DNA from: Zhongshania aliphaticivorans
GTDB lineage: Bacteria > Pseudomonadota > Gammaproteobacteria > Pseudomonadales > Spongiibacteraceae
Direction: 5' to 3'
Assembly: GCF_902705875.1 (NCBI RefSeq)
Contig: NZ_CACSIK010000001.1
Location: 1,625,793-1,689,792 of the forward strand
Length of the DNA stretch: 64,000 nt
Shown here: positions 55,313 to 63,871 of the stretch, one piece after another
Layout: the number at the start of each line of letters is the position of its first letter
How positions within the stretch are numbered: position 1 is the stretch's first letter
Made by a program: the position numbers and the translations under genes
Notes under the pieces: model-generated
Told to the model about the DNA's origin: nothing
What the model saw: the letters and a program-made list of their open reading frames with translations, nothing else
Database searches by the model: none

Positions 55313-56316
55313 GTATTACCCCAAATGTAACGCTGCAGGGAATGACAACGCTTGACGTGCCCGTCAAAGCGGCTTATGTCGCCGAGGTGAGTAGTCTTGA
55401 TGACCTGAAGCAAGCCTTGCTGTTATCCCAGAAAATAAATAAACCACCTATTGTGATCGGTGGTGGCAGTAATGTTGTGTTTACTAAAGACGTAGACGGT
55501 GTGCTAATTCGCATCTTATTGCGAGGTATTAGCTGTACGTCTCAAGGTGATGATCGCCTCATTGAGGTGGCCGCCGGTGAAAATTGGCATGACTTAGTCT
55601 GTCATTGCTTAGCCCAGGGTTGGTATGGGCTAGAAAATCTTATATCAATCCCCGGTTCCGTAGGGGCTGCGCCTATCCAAAATATTGGGGCTTATGGGAT
55701 TGAATTAGCGAGTGTGCTTGAATCCGTCACAGGCTGGGATTGTGAGCAACAGGCGGTAACAACATTAAGTGCAGGCGAGTGTCATCTAGGTTATCGAGAT
55801 AGCATTTTTAAAAACGAACTAAGAGATCGTTTTATTATAACTTCTGTAACGTTGCGGCTGAGTGTTAAGGCTATAACTGAAGTTAGTTATCCTGCCTTAC
55901 GGGCAGAATTATTGAATCCTGACTGTGCAACGCCAGACCAAATAGCGCAAGCGGTTGCCGCAATTCGTGCTGCAAAATTGCCAGATTATCGCGATGCGCC
56001 AAACGCGGGTAGTTTTTTTAAAAACCCCTTTGTTTCTGCGGCTAAAGCCAAGGAACTAGTGAATAAATATCCTAATATAGCGCATTGGCCAACATCAGGT
56101 GGCGCGGTAAAGTTAGCCGCTGCCTGGCTGGTTGATCAAGCCGGCTGGAAAGGGCGGCGTGAAGGCGGCGTAGGTATTCATCCTCGACAAGCCATTGTTC
56201 TGGTAAATTATGGCGGCGTTAACGGTAAGGAAATTATCCGTTTTGCCGGACAAATTCAGGCGGATATTATGAATAAATACGGCGTTCAATTAGAAATAGA
56301 GCCACGAGTCTATTGA
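55309..56316 (+). CDS. murB: UDP-N-acetylenolpyruvoylglucosamine reductase
   Basis: A FAD enzyme that reduces UDP-GlcNAc-enolpyruvate to UDP-MurNAc. FAD-binding stretches are PIVIGGGSNVVF and ENLISIPGSVGAAPIQNIGAYGIEL; substrate blocks are YRDSIFKNELRDRFIITSV, PDYRDAPNAGSFFKNP and WLVDQAGWKGRREGGVGIHPRQAIVLVN. The length (335) and the YRDS layout point to the longer type I MurB. GTG 55309 overlaps the previous gene. Confidence 0.95.
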   Translation: MSITPNVTLQGMTTLDVPVKAAYVAEVSSLDDLKQALLLSQKINKPPIVIGGGSNVVFTKDVDGVLIRILLRGISCTSQGDDRLIEVAAGENWHDLVCHCLAQGWYGLENLISIPGSVGAAPIQNIGAYGIELASVLESVTGWDCEQQAVTTLSAGECHLGYRDSIFKNELRDRFIITSVTLRLSVKAITEVSYPALRAELLNPDCATPDQIAQAVAAIRAAKLPDYRDAPNAGSFFKNPFVSAAKAKELVNKYPNIAHWPTSGGAVKLAAAWLVDQAGWKGRREGGVGIHPRQAIVLVNYGGVNGKEIIRFAGQIQADIMNKYGVQLEIEPRVY

Positions 56317-56900
56317 TGCTTTGGGATACTCAGCATATTCCTTTGGTAGGGGGAGGCTTAGATTATTACCCACGATATATTGCCAATCCTGCAAAATTGT
56401 ACCAAAGGCTTCACGATGAAGTCTCATGGCAACAACCAAAAGTGACCGTCTTTGGTCGCCAGCATGTCACTCCGCGCTTATTAAGTTTTGTCGGCGATTC
56501 TGGCTTGAGTTATCAGTATAGCGGTGTGAGTCATTGTTCTGAGCCTTGGCCAGAGTGCGTCAAGGTAGTTAGAGACCAATTACTCCTGGATACGGGTTTT
56601 GATTTTAACTGCGCACTGTTGAATTACTACCGAGACGGCCATGATTGCATGGGGTATCACAGCGATAATGAACCAGAACTAGGTCCCGCACCCTGTATTG
56701 CCTCAATTAGTGTCGGTGCTGAGCGTGATTTTTGCATGAAGCCAAATAGGCCGCCACGCAACACCGTTAAATTACGTTTAGAGTCTGGTTCATTGCTGCT
56801 TATGTTGCCACCAACACAGCAGCATTGGCAGCATGCTTTACCAAAACGTAAAGGCATTTCTCAGGGACGGATCAATCTTACGTTTAGAACCCTGATATGA
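56316..56900 (+). CDS. alkB: AlkB-type 2-oxoglutarate/Fe(II) dioxygenase
   Basis: A 194-residue enzyme that removes alkyl lesions oxidatively from nucleic acid bases. The metal site is visible as HSD in GYHSDNEPELGPAP and the later His in QHWQHALPKR. The 2-oxoglutarate arginines lie in RINLTFRTL. NYYRDGHDCMGYHSD is typical of the AlkB-like family more than of E. coli AlkB itself, so substrate may differ (DNA, RNA or protein). ATG 56316 overlaps the murB stop by one base; a TTG lies just upstream. Confidence 0.88.
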   Translation: MLWDTQHIPLVGGGLDYYPRYIANPAKLYQRLHDEVSWQQPKVTVFGRQHVTPRLLSFVGDSGLSYQYSGVSHCSEPWPECVKVVRDQLLLDTGFDFNCALLNYYRDGHDCMGYHSDNEPELGPAPCIASISVGAERDFCMKPNRPPRNTVKLRLESGSLLLMLPPTQQHWQHALPKRKGISQGRINLTFRTLI

Positions 56901-56978
56901 TGAGTAACTTTCGCCGTAATATGCTGGTTAGGCCTTGTTCATAATGATATTGTTCGACCGATCAATGTGGAGATCTAA

Positions 56979-57623
56979 ATGATCACAGTGTTAGTGGCCG
57001 ATGATCACGCCATGGTGCGAACCGGAATAGTTCGTATGTTGGACGACGCAGACGGTATTTCTGTTATCGCTCAAGCAGCCAGCGGAGAAGAAGTTATCAG
57101 CAGTTGCCGTGTGCTGCGGCCTAGTATTGTCCTAATGGATGTACGGATGCCGGGTATTGGCGGACTGGAAGCGACGCGTAAATTAAAGCAAATATCCCCT
57201 GAGACTCGCATCATTGCGTTAAGTGCTTACGACCAAGAGCCCATGCCTAGCCTTTTGCTGAAGGCCGGCGCCTCTGCCTACGTTACCAAGGGTGCATCAG
57301 AAGACGAAATGATCTTGGCTGTGCGGCAGGTGGCAAGAGGGCAGCGCTATCTTAGCCCCTGTGTTGCTCAGACAATGGCCTTAAAACAGTTCAATGGTGA
57401 CGGTGGCTCACCCTTTGAAACCTTATCAGAACGTGAAATGCAGATCAGCTTGATGATTGCCAATTGCCATAAAGTGCAAGATATTGCCGACAATCTGCAT
57501 ATTTCTGCCAAAACAGTGAATAGCTATCGTTACAGAGTTTTTGAGAAACTTGATATTAACGGTGATGTTGAGCTTACCTTGCTGGCAATGCGTCATGGCT
57601 TAATTGAATCGCCAGAAGCGTAA
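56979..57623 (+). CDS. gacA: Response regulator GacA/UvrY
   Basis: A 214-residue NarL-type response regulator. The receiver has acidic VADDHAMVR, the phospho-acceptor Asp54 in IVLMDVRMPG, and Lys in AYVTKGASEDE. The LuxR-type helix-turn-helix is LSEREMQISLMIANCHKVQDIADNLHISAKTVNSYRYRVFEKL. Being immediately upstream of uvrC, as in Pseudomonas and E. coli, identifies it as GacA/UvrY. This system controls small RNAs that sequester CsrA/RsmA. Confidence 0.95.
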   Translation: MITVLVADDHAMVRTGIVRMLDDADGISVIAQAASGEEVISSCRVLRPSIVLMDVRMPGIGGLEATRKLKQISPETRIIALSAYDQEPMPSLLLKAGASAYVTKGASEDEMILAVRQVARGQRYLSPCVAQTMALKQFNGDGGSPFETLSEREMQISLMIANCHKVQDIADNLHISAKTVNSYRYRVFEKLDINGDVELTLLAMRHGLIESPEA

Positions 57624-57642
57624 TTGGTAGTTTATACGTGTT

Positions 57643-59517
57643 ATGACAAGTGAAAATAAAAGCGGTAAAAGTGCAGCAGTAGACTCAGCCCTGACCACAT
57701 TTGACTCCAAAACCTTTCTGAAAAACGTCACCGAAAAAGCCGGCGTTTACGTTATGCTCAACACTGCGGCAGAAGTGCTTTATGTTGGCAAAGCTAAAAA
57801 CCTTCGCAATCGCCTGAGTAGTTATTTTAGAGCCAGTGGTTTAACGAATAAAACCATTGCGCTGGTGTCTCGTATCCAGCAAATAGAAGTCACCGTAACT
57901 GCGACTGAGCGAGAAGCTCTGCTGCTAGAACAAAACCTCATTAAACAATATAAACCGCCCTATAATATTTTGCTTCGGGATGATAAATCCTATCCCTATA
58001 TCTACTTGAGTACCGATCACAAACATCCGCGTCTTAGCATTCATCGAGGTAGTAAAAAGGGCAAGGGCATGTATTTTGGCCCTTATCCAAGTGCCTCAGC
58101 AGTCCGTGAAAGTTTAAGTTGGTTGCAGAAGGTATTTCGGGTTAGGCAGTGCGAGGATAGCTATTATCGTGGCCGTAGCCGACCCTGCCTACAATACCAA
58201 ATAGGCCGCTGTTCTGGACCTTGTGTTAATGCAGTTAGTGATCAAGAATATGCTTTAGATGTCGAATATACTAAATTGTTTTTGCAGGGAAAAAGTGATG
58301 ATGTAAGTCGTCAGCTTGCCGACGAAATGGAGCGCTGCGCCAATGCCTTAGAATTTGAACAAGCTGCGGAAATCAGGGATCGAATTGGCCATTTACAACA
58401 GGTGCAAGCCAGCCAGTGTATAGAGGGTGAAACTGGCGACATTGATATCGTAGCTGGTGCTATGGATGCCGCCGTAGTCTGTGTTCAATTACTTTGTGTG
58501 CGGGGAGGAAGGGTGCTTGGTAGTCGTAGTTACTTCCCCAAAAGCCAACTAGAAGAGTCTTTGGTGTCACAAATAGAAGCCTTTGTAGCTCAGCACTATT
58601 TAATAGGTACCGGTGCAGTAGATATGCCAAGGGAGATTATTACCAACATCCCCCTAGATGAGGCTAGCTTGCTAGCCGCTGGGCTCAGTGAGCAGGCTGG
58701 TAGACAGGTAAGTATTAGCCATAATGTCCGCAGTCATCGCGCAAAATGGTTGAGTTTGGCTATTACCGCTGCCGAGCAGAATTTGGCAAATCGACTTGCG
58801 TCTTCTGCCAGCTCCTTAAAGCGATTTAAGGCCTTGCAAGACGCATTGGGCTTAGAAAATAAGCCTGAACGCATGGAGTGTTTCGACATTAGCCATAGCA
58901 GCGGTGAGGCAACGGTGGCTTCCTGTGTGGTGTTTGATGGCAATGGGCCGTTAAAATCAGATTATCGCAAAATGAATATCGACGGTATTGCGGCAGGTGA
59001 TGATTATGCGGCCATGCATCAGGCGCTGAGTCGGCGATATAAGCGAGTGAAGGCTGGTGACATAGTGATGCCTGACATCTTGTTTATCGACGGTGGCAAA
59101 GGGCAATTAACTCAGGCCAAACAAGTGATGGACGAGTTAGGTATAGATGGGCTACTTATGGTGGGGGTTGCCAAGGGCTCGGATCGCCGCGCTGGTTTAG
59201 AAGTGTTGATTCGAGGTGATACTGGACAAGAAATCAGCCTGCCCGATAATAGCCCTGCATTACATCTTGTGCAGCATATCCGTGACGAATCACACCGTTT
59301 TGCGATTACAGGTCATAAAGCACGAAGAGATAAAGCGCGTCGCCAATCCACCTTAGAATCAATACCAGGAGTAGGCGCTAAACGCCGGCGTGAATTATTA
59401 CGGCATTTTGGTGGCCTTCAAGGGGTGCGACAGGCTAGTGTTGAGGATTTGCGACGAGTGTCAGGTATTAGCGAGAAAATTGCACAACAAATACACGAAG
59501 GCCTGCGCAGCGCCTAA
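57643..59517 (+). CDS. uvrC: Excinuclease ABC subunit C
   Basis: Makes the dual incisions in nucleotide excision repair. The 624 residues contain an N-terminal GIY-YIG nuclease (GVYVMLNTAAEVLYVGKAKNLRNRLSSYF), a Cys-rich part (RPCLQYQIGRCSGPCVN), a UVR motif (CANALEFEQAAEIRDRIGHLQQ), the RNase H-like endonuclease domain (MECFDISHSSGEATVASCVVFDGNG) and a C-terminal double helix-hairpin-helix (IPGVGAKRRRELLRHFGG, RVSGISEKIAQQI). It follows gacA closely. Confidence 0.97.
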   Translation: MTSENKSGKSAAVDSALTTFDSKTFLKNVTEKAGVYVMLNTAAEVLYVGKAKNLRNRLSSYFRASGLTNKTIALVSRIQQIEVTVTATEREALLLEQNLIKQYKPPYNILLRDDKSYPYIYLSTDHKHPRLSIHRGSKKGKGMYFGPYPSASAVRESLSWLQKVFRVRQCEDSYYRGRSRPCLQYQIGRCSGPCVNAVSDQEYALDVEYTKLFLQGKSDDVSRQLADEMERCANALEFEQAAEIRDRIGHLQQVQASQCIEGETGDIDIVAGAMDAAVVCVQLLCVRGGRVLGSRSYFPKSQLEESLVSQIEAFVAQHYLIGTGAVDMPREIITNIPLDEASLLAAGLSEQAGRQVSISHNVRSHRAKWLSLAITAAEQNLANRLASSASSLKRFKALQDALGLENKPERMECFDISHSSGEATVASCVVFDGNGPLKSDYRKMNIDGIAAGDDYAAMHQALSRRYKRVKAGDIVMPDILFIDGGKGQLTQAKQVMDELGIDGLLMVGVAKGSDRRAGLEVLIRGDTGQEISLPDNSPALHLVQHIRDESHRFAITGHKARRDKARRQSTLESIPGVGAKRRRELLRHFGGLQGVRQASVEDLRRVSGISEKIAQQIHEGLRSA

Positions 59518-59559
59518 AAAACGAATAGAATGCGAGTGATTATCGCTAATGAGAGCTCT

Positions 59560-60120
59560 ATGAATATACCCAACTCACTGACACTTTTCCGGATTGTACT
59601 TATTCCGGTTTTGGTGGCGTTATTTTACTGGCCCTTAGCGCATACGTATTTTTTGACGGCGGCGGTATTTGCAATCGCTGCCGTTACGGATTGGTTAGAT
59701 GGGTATTTGGCCAGAAAATTAAGCCAGACAACCCCGCTGGGTGCGTTTCTTGATCCTGTTGCCGATAAATTAATGGTCGCGGTGGCGTTGGCGTTACTGA
59801 TTGAGCGCTATGACGCTGCTTGGTTTACCATCCCTGCAGTCATTATTATTGGCAGAGAAATTGTGATTTCTGCATTGCGTGAATGGATGGCGGAACTTGG
59901 TAAACGCACCAGTGTGGCCGTGTCTTACATTGGTAAGGTCAAAACCGCGATGCAAATGATCGCTATTTTTGGGTGGCTCCTAGTCTCACCCAATAGCGAA
60001 GGTATGTTGTATTACGCAAGTATTATTTGTTTATACACAGCGGCGGTGCTCACATTATGGTCAATGGTGATTTATCTTCATGCGGCGTGGCCAGATTTAC
60101 GTGATACAGCCGGTAATTAG
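59560..60120 (+). CDS. pgsA: CDP-diacylglycerol-glycerol-3-phosphate 3-phosphatidyltransferase
   Basis: Makes phosphatidylglycerol-phosphate in the inner membrane. The CDP-alcohol phosphotransferase motif DG-x2-AR-x8-G-x3-D-x3-D is read in [27 protein letters not shown]. Several hydrophobic helices surround it. ATG 59560 ([16 protein letters not shown]) gives 186 residues, the family length; the open frame begins ten codons earlier. It is the last coding gene before the tRNA cluster. Confidence 0.95.
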   Translation: MNIPNSLTLFRIVLIPVLVALFYWPLAHTYFLTAAVFAIAAVTDWLDGYLARKLSQTTPLGAFLDPVADKLMVAVALALLIERYDAAWFTIPAVIIIGREIVISALREWMAELGKRTSVAVSYIGKVKTAMQMIAIFGWLLVSPNSEGMLYYASIICLYTAAVLTLWSMVIYLHAAWPDLRDTAGN

Positions 60121-60150
60121 AAAAAAATTGCGTTAAATCAGCGACTTTCC

Positions 60151-60178
60151 TTGACAGGAAGTTCTCTCTGACTAGAAT
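60151..60178 (+). promoter_or_regulatory. Strong sigma-70 promoter of the tRNA cluster
   Basis: A perfect -35 (TTGACA, 60151-60156) and -10 TAGAAT (60173-60178) are spaced by 16 bases. The -10 is followed by AGGCGCC, a GC-rich discriminator, as in stringently controlled stable-RNA promoters. Transcription would start near 60185, about 70 bases before tRNA-Gly. Confidence 0.85.
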
Positions 60179-60256
60179 AGGCGCCTTCCTGAAGCACAGC
60201 GCAATGTTGTTAATCAGGCTTGAGTGATCAAGCGAAATATCTAGATGCAAAACGAC

Positions 60257-60332
60257 GCGGGAATAGCTCAGTTGGTAGAGCGCAACCTTGCCAAGGTTGA
60301 GGTCGGGAGTTCGAGCCTCCTTTCCCGCTCCA
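60257..60332 (+). tRNA. tRNA-Gly (anticodon GCC)
   Basis: A 76-base cloverleaf: acceptor GCGGGAA pairs with TTCCCGC, D-arm AGCTCAGTTGGTAGAGC, anticodon stem CAACC/GGTTG around loop TTGCCAA (anticodon GCC), T-arm GTTCGAGCC, discriminator T and encoded CCA at 60330-60332. Confidence 0.97.
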
Positions 60333-60381
60333 ATGTATCGATAGTATGTGGTAAACCCACAGTGTAAAAACCGGTTGTCAT

Positions 60382-60393
60382 CGGTGTACACCG
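60382..60393. other. 12-bp perfect palindrome between tRNA genes
   Basis: CGGTGTACACCG, a self-complementary dodecamer in the 84-base spacer of tRNA-Gly and tRNA-Cys. It may form part of a processing stem in the precursor RNA or a protein-binding site. Confidence 0.5.
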
Positions 60394-60416
60394 TAAAGGT
60401 GTCAAAAGTGATATTA

Positions 60417-60490
60417 GGCGCGGTGGCAGAGTGGTCATGCAGCGGACTGCAACTCCGTGTACGCCGGTTCGATTCCGACCCGCGCCTCCA
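60417..60490 (+). tRNA. tRNA-Cys (anticodon GCA)
   Basis: A 74-base tRNA: acceptor GGCGCGG pairs with CCGCGCC, the anticodon loop contains GCA, the T-arm reads GGTTCGATTCC, the discriminator is T (U73, an identity element of tRNA-Cys) and CCA is encoded at 60488-60490. Confidence 0.97.
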
Positions 60491-60631
60491 TTTACAAACT
60501 TCCCCTGCAATCTTACTTAATTGTCCCTTATCTATTGATGAGCCTACTTGCCGCTCTGGTGGTTTTAATAATCACTGGCTTTACAGCATTAACGAGGACA
60601 TCCATCTGCGTAGCTACTTAATGCCACTAGG

Positions 60632-60684
60632 TAAACCCCTTAGTTTGTAACAGTTCGTTAACCGCTAAGCTAACGGTGGGTTTA
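60632..60684. other. Inverted repeat upstream of the lipoprotein gene
   Basis: TAAACCC (60632-60638) and GGGTTTA (60678-60684) are complementary; inside them CTTAG and CTAAG, and GTTA and TAAC, also pair, giving a multi-part hairpin 25 bases before the lipoprotein start. The remaining part of the 60491-60708 spacer shows nothing else I can name. Confidence 0.4.
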
Positions 60685-60708
60685 TATACACCTTATGGAC
60701 GAACATGA

Positions 60709-61191
60709 ATGAGCAAAATACGCAGACATTTAAGAGTGATAACAGATGTGCTCCTGATTGCCATTGCATTCGGCGGATTATTGTTTGCTTGCAGCAACCA
60801 GGAATCGACTAGGCAGGCGGATGTTCAGGATTCTGCTATGCTGAATAGGGCTATCTATCAACCACCTTTAGGTCAATATTTAACCATTGACGACCTGCAA
60901 TGGCAGAAAATGGTGTCAACGCCGGGCTATTTTAATAATGGTGTAAATGGTGTGTTGTTAGATGTTCGCTACTGGGAAGAAACGACCGACATCTTTATTG
61001 GCGAAATCCTTCAGGCGGGTTATAACGTAGACTATGTGGATTCCATCAATCAGCGCATGTTTGTGTGGGTAGAAAGCGCTGAGCAATTGGTAAGCTTGTC
61101 AAAAATACAGGGTGTGAGCGCAATTTCAATAAGTCGCTTAGCGCCAAAAATGAATACAGCGTTAAAGGTATTTGATGAACGGCGTAAATAA
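60709..61191 (+). CDS. Lipoprotein with propeptide-like domain
   Basis: A 160-residue lipoprotein: signal [14 protein letters not shown] with lipid Cys28. I do not recognise it by name. Residues 81-147 ([54 protein letters not shown]) follow the same order of strands and helices, with similar hydrophobic spacing, as residues 78-144 of the protease encoded next. This looks like an inhibitor/propeptide fold. The gene overlaps the protease start by 17 bases. A role as inhibitor, chaperone or immunity factor for the protease is inference. Confidence 0.72.
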   Translation: MSKIRRHLRVITDVLLIAIAFGGLLFACSNQESTRQADVQDSAMLNRAIYQPPLGQYLTIDDLQWQKMVSTPGYFNNGVNGVLLDVRYWEETTDIFIGEILQAGYNVDYVDSINQRMFVWVESAEQLVSLSKIQGVSAISISRLAPKMNTALKVFDERRK

Positions 61192-63514
61192 ATTAGCAAT
61201 AGCTGTGTGTGCCTCCTTTGCACTTTTCACTACGGAATGTGTGACGGCAGAAACCAATAAAAAACAAGCGGCAAGAAAAAATGGCGGCATCAGCGCTAAA
61301 TTAGATACCCATTTACAGACCCTAATAACGACTACTGCAGACCAGCTTTCCTCAAAAAGTACTGACATTATGCAGGTCCGTCTCAATAAAGAAGCTGCTA
61401 AGACGGGGCTTGCTGTTGAATTGTTTTTGGATAACGCAGAGGGCTTAGCTGATTTTTTAAGTGAGCAGGGCATCGCATTGCGTTTTTTATCGAGTGACGG
61501 TAAGCGCGCAACGGTATTAGTGAGTGGTGAGCAGGATTTAAAAAGTCTGGCTGAATTATCCGCCATTAGAGAAATTCGTTATCTCCATCCCCCCGTTGTG
61601 AGGGTCGGTAGCGTGACAAGTCGAGCCGCTAAGGCCATGCGCAGTGATGTGGTTTCAACATCGCTTAATGTCGACGGTAGCGGCCAAACCATCGGCATTA
61701 TTTCAGATAGCTTCGCGCAAACGGCAGCTGTTCGTGATGGTAATACCTCCCCTGCACAGTTCACAGCCGGTTCATTGCAGGGTAGTGTTCAGCAAGATAA
61801 TGGTGACCTGCCAAGTGTTGTATCGATTTTACGAGACGATGTGGCAGGGGGCACAGATGAAGGCGCAGCAATGGCCGAGCTGATTCATGATGTGTCTCCG
61901 GGATCACCGCTTATATTTCATGCAGCTGGGCAGAGTAGGGCAGAAATGGCTGACGCCATTACCACGCTTTGTGGTGCTGGGCAGGCAGATATTGTTGTCG
62001 ATGACATTTTATTTTTAAACGAAAGCGTCTACCAAGACGATGTACCGGCATTAGCTGCGACAGCGTGTGTGGAGTCAGGTAAGCCTTATCTGACGGCGGC
62101 AGGTAATGATGGTGATCAAGCCTATCGCTATGCTTACAAAGATTCAGTCGCGGCTGTGGATGAATCGGGCACAAGCTTAATTCCAACGGGGAATGACCTT
62201 CATAATTGGAGTTCTTCTGGGAGTGATCCCTTTTTAGAAATCACCATACCAGCAAGCTCAACCGTTTATGTTGTCCTAAACTGGAATCAGCCTTTCAGCT
62301 CGATCAATACCAGTTCTGGTGCACAAATTGATTTAGATCTATATGCCACCACTAATGATTCCATTACAGCTTTAAATCCAGCATCAGTTAATTTTTATGC
62401 TCGCAGTAGCGATGAGCAAGGTAATACAGGCAACCCACGGGGAGATGCGTCAGAAATTTTAATTTTGGAGTCTGGGATTAACCCACAAACATTTTACCTT
62501 GCTGTAGAGCATTATGACGGGAGCCAGGGTGATATCCCGCAGCAAAGTGGTGTTCCGCTAGAATTTCGTATTCTTTTTACCGGTGACACCGTGACGAGCG
62601 TAGAATATGTCTATAACGCTCCTGTTGTGTGGGGGCATTCCATGGCGGCCGGCGTTGCTGCCGTTGCCGCAGTGCCGTGGTGGGAGTCACCAGAATTCAG
62701 GCCAGAGGGTTACGACAGCATAGAAATTGACCCTGAAGATTTCAGCTCTCGCGGTGGTGATCAATATTTGCAGTTTGATAGCTCCGGTCAGTACTTATTA
62801 CAAACACGAAGTGCGCCACAATTTGCCGCGATAGACGGCAATAATAATACCGTACTTGGCTCCTCAACTGCTGCACCAGAAGATGGTGAACCAGACAATT
62901 TCTTAAATTTTTACGGCACCTCTGCAGCCGCCCCTAATGCGGCTGCGGTGTTTGCTATTTTAAAAGAAGCCTATCCTTCGGCAACACCGACGCAGTTGAT
63001 TAGCGCTGTGCAGAGCTCCGCTATTGATGTTAAAGGGCTAAGGGCAAACATAAGTGACGACGAGGTGACGGGCAGTGGCTTAATAGATGCTGAAGCAGCA
63101 GCAACAGCGCTTGCGGCCTTGATCAGTGGTGACGACCCAGCCAGTGAGCCAACCCCCACAACATCAAGTTCCTCAGGTGGCGGTGGCGGCGGTGCCTGTT
63201 TTATAGCAACGGCTGCATACGGCAGTTATTTGGCGCCTGACGTTAGAGTATTACGTGATTTCCGTGACAGAGTATTGCTGCCATATACATGGGGGCAAAA
63301 ATTTGTTGCCAGTTATTATCGCTATTCACCGCCTGTCGCTAATTACATTGCTAACTCTGAGTCTTTGCGATTTATTACCCGACTCAGCTTAAGCCCACTG
63401 GTCTATTCCTTAAAATATCCCTTAGTCACCTTGTTTGCTCTAGCCTCGGCCTTACTTGTTTTACTGCGTAGACGTTTAGTGAATAACCGTCAAGCTCAAT
63501 ATATTAGAAGTTAA
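61175..63514 (+). CDS. Subtilisin-like (S8) secreted protease with CFI-box C-terminal anchor
   Basis: A 779-residue exported protease-like protein. Signal peptide ([18 protein letters not shown]), pro-region (about 78-144), then an S8-type domain: Asp178 in IGIISDSF, oxyanion Asn311 in TAAGNDGD and Ser583 in GTSAAAP. The usual HGT histidine motif is not seen; [16 protein letters not shown] (Glu229) stands in that area. A beta-rich insert lies between Asn and Ser. After a Gly-rich linker comes [10 protein letters not shown] (Cys675), a helical stretch, a membrane segment (about 745-765) and RRR. This C-terminal pattern matches CFI-box-type sorting tails. ATG 61175 is preferred over TTG 61172. 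Confidence 0.85.
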   Translation: MNGVNKLAIAVCASFALFTTECVTAETNKKQAARKNGGISAKLDTHLQTLITTTADQLSSKSTDIMQVRLNKEAAKTGLAVELFLDNAEGLADFLSEQGIALRFLSSDGKRATVLVSGEQDLKSLAELSAIREIRYLHPPVVRVGSVTSRAAKAMRSDVVSTSLNVDGSGQTIGIISDSFAQTAAVRDGNTSPAQFTAGSLQGSVQQDNGDLPSVVSILRDDVAGGTDEGAAMAELIHDVSPGSPLIFHAAGQSRAEMADAITTLCGAGQADIVVDDILFLNESVYQDDVPALAATACVESGKPYLTAAGNDGDQAYRYAYKDSVAAVDESGTSLIPTGNDLHNWSSSGSDPFLEITIPASSTVYVVLNWNQPFSSINTSSGAQIDLDLYATTNDSITALNPASVNFYARSSDEQGNTGNPRGDASEILILESGINPQTFYLAVEHYDGSQGDIPQQSGVPLEFRILFTGDTVTSVEYVYNAPVVWGHSMAAGVAAVAAVPWWESPEFRPEGYDSIEIDPEDFSSRGGDQYLQFDSSGQYLLQTRSAPQFAAIDGNNNTVLGSSTAAPEDGEPDNFLNFYGTSAAAPNAAAVFAILKEAYPSATPTQLISAVQSSAIDVKGLRANISDDEVTGSGLIDAEAAATALAALISGDDPASEPTPTTSSSSGGGGGGACFIATAAYGSYLAPDVRVLRDFRDRVLLPYTWGQKFVASYYRYSPPVANYIANSESLRFITRLSLSPLVYSLKYPLVTLFALASALLVLLRRRLVNNRQAQYIRS

Positions 63515-63656
63515 AGTGTAATTAACTGCTCTAAGCCGTTGATTTTTTTGAGTAGTATCAGTAGACTGCGAACGCTTTTCAGCACTACCGTATAAGCAAG
63601 AACGGAGTACATATCTGTTCCTTGCATATCACGTTGGCAATCGCCAAGCCCCTTAA

Positions 63657-63743
63657 GCCCGGGTGGTGAAATCGGTAGACACAGGAGACTTAAAATCTCC
63701 CGACAGCAATGTCGTGCCGGTTCAAGTCCGGCCCCGGGCACCA
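63657..63743 (+). tRNA. tRNA-Leu (anticodon TAA)
   Basis: An 87-base type II tRNA: acceptor GCCCGGG pairs with CCCGGGC, the D-arm is GTGGTGAAATCGGTAGACAC, the anticodon stem GGAGA/TCTCC holds TAA, a long variable arm follows, then T-arm GGTTCAAGTCC, discriminator A and CCA (63741-63743). Confidence 0.97.
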
Positions 63744-63871
63744 ACATATCTTCGTAGTTTATACCGCTATAACTCTATATTTAGAACACTGAATTTTCCG
63801 GGGACTTGAATCGGAAAGGTTCACAAAATGCGTCTAGCAGGCTCTACAACGTTAACGGGGGATAGCATCCA

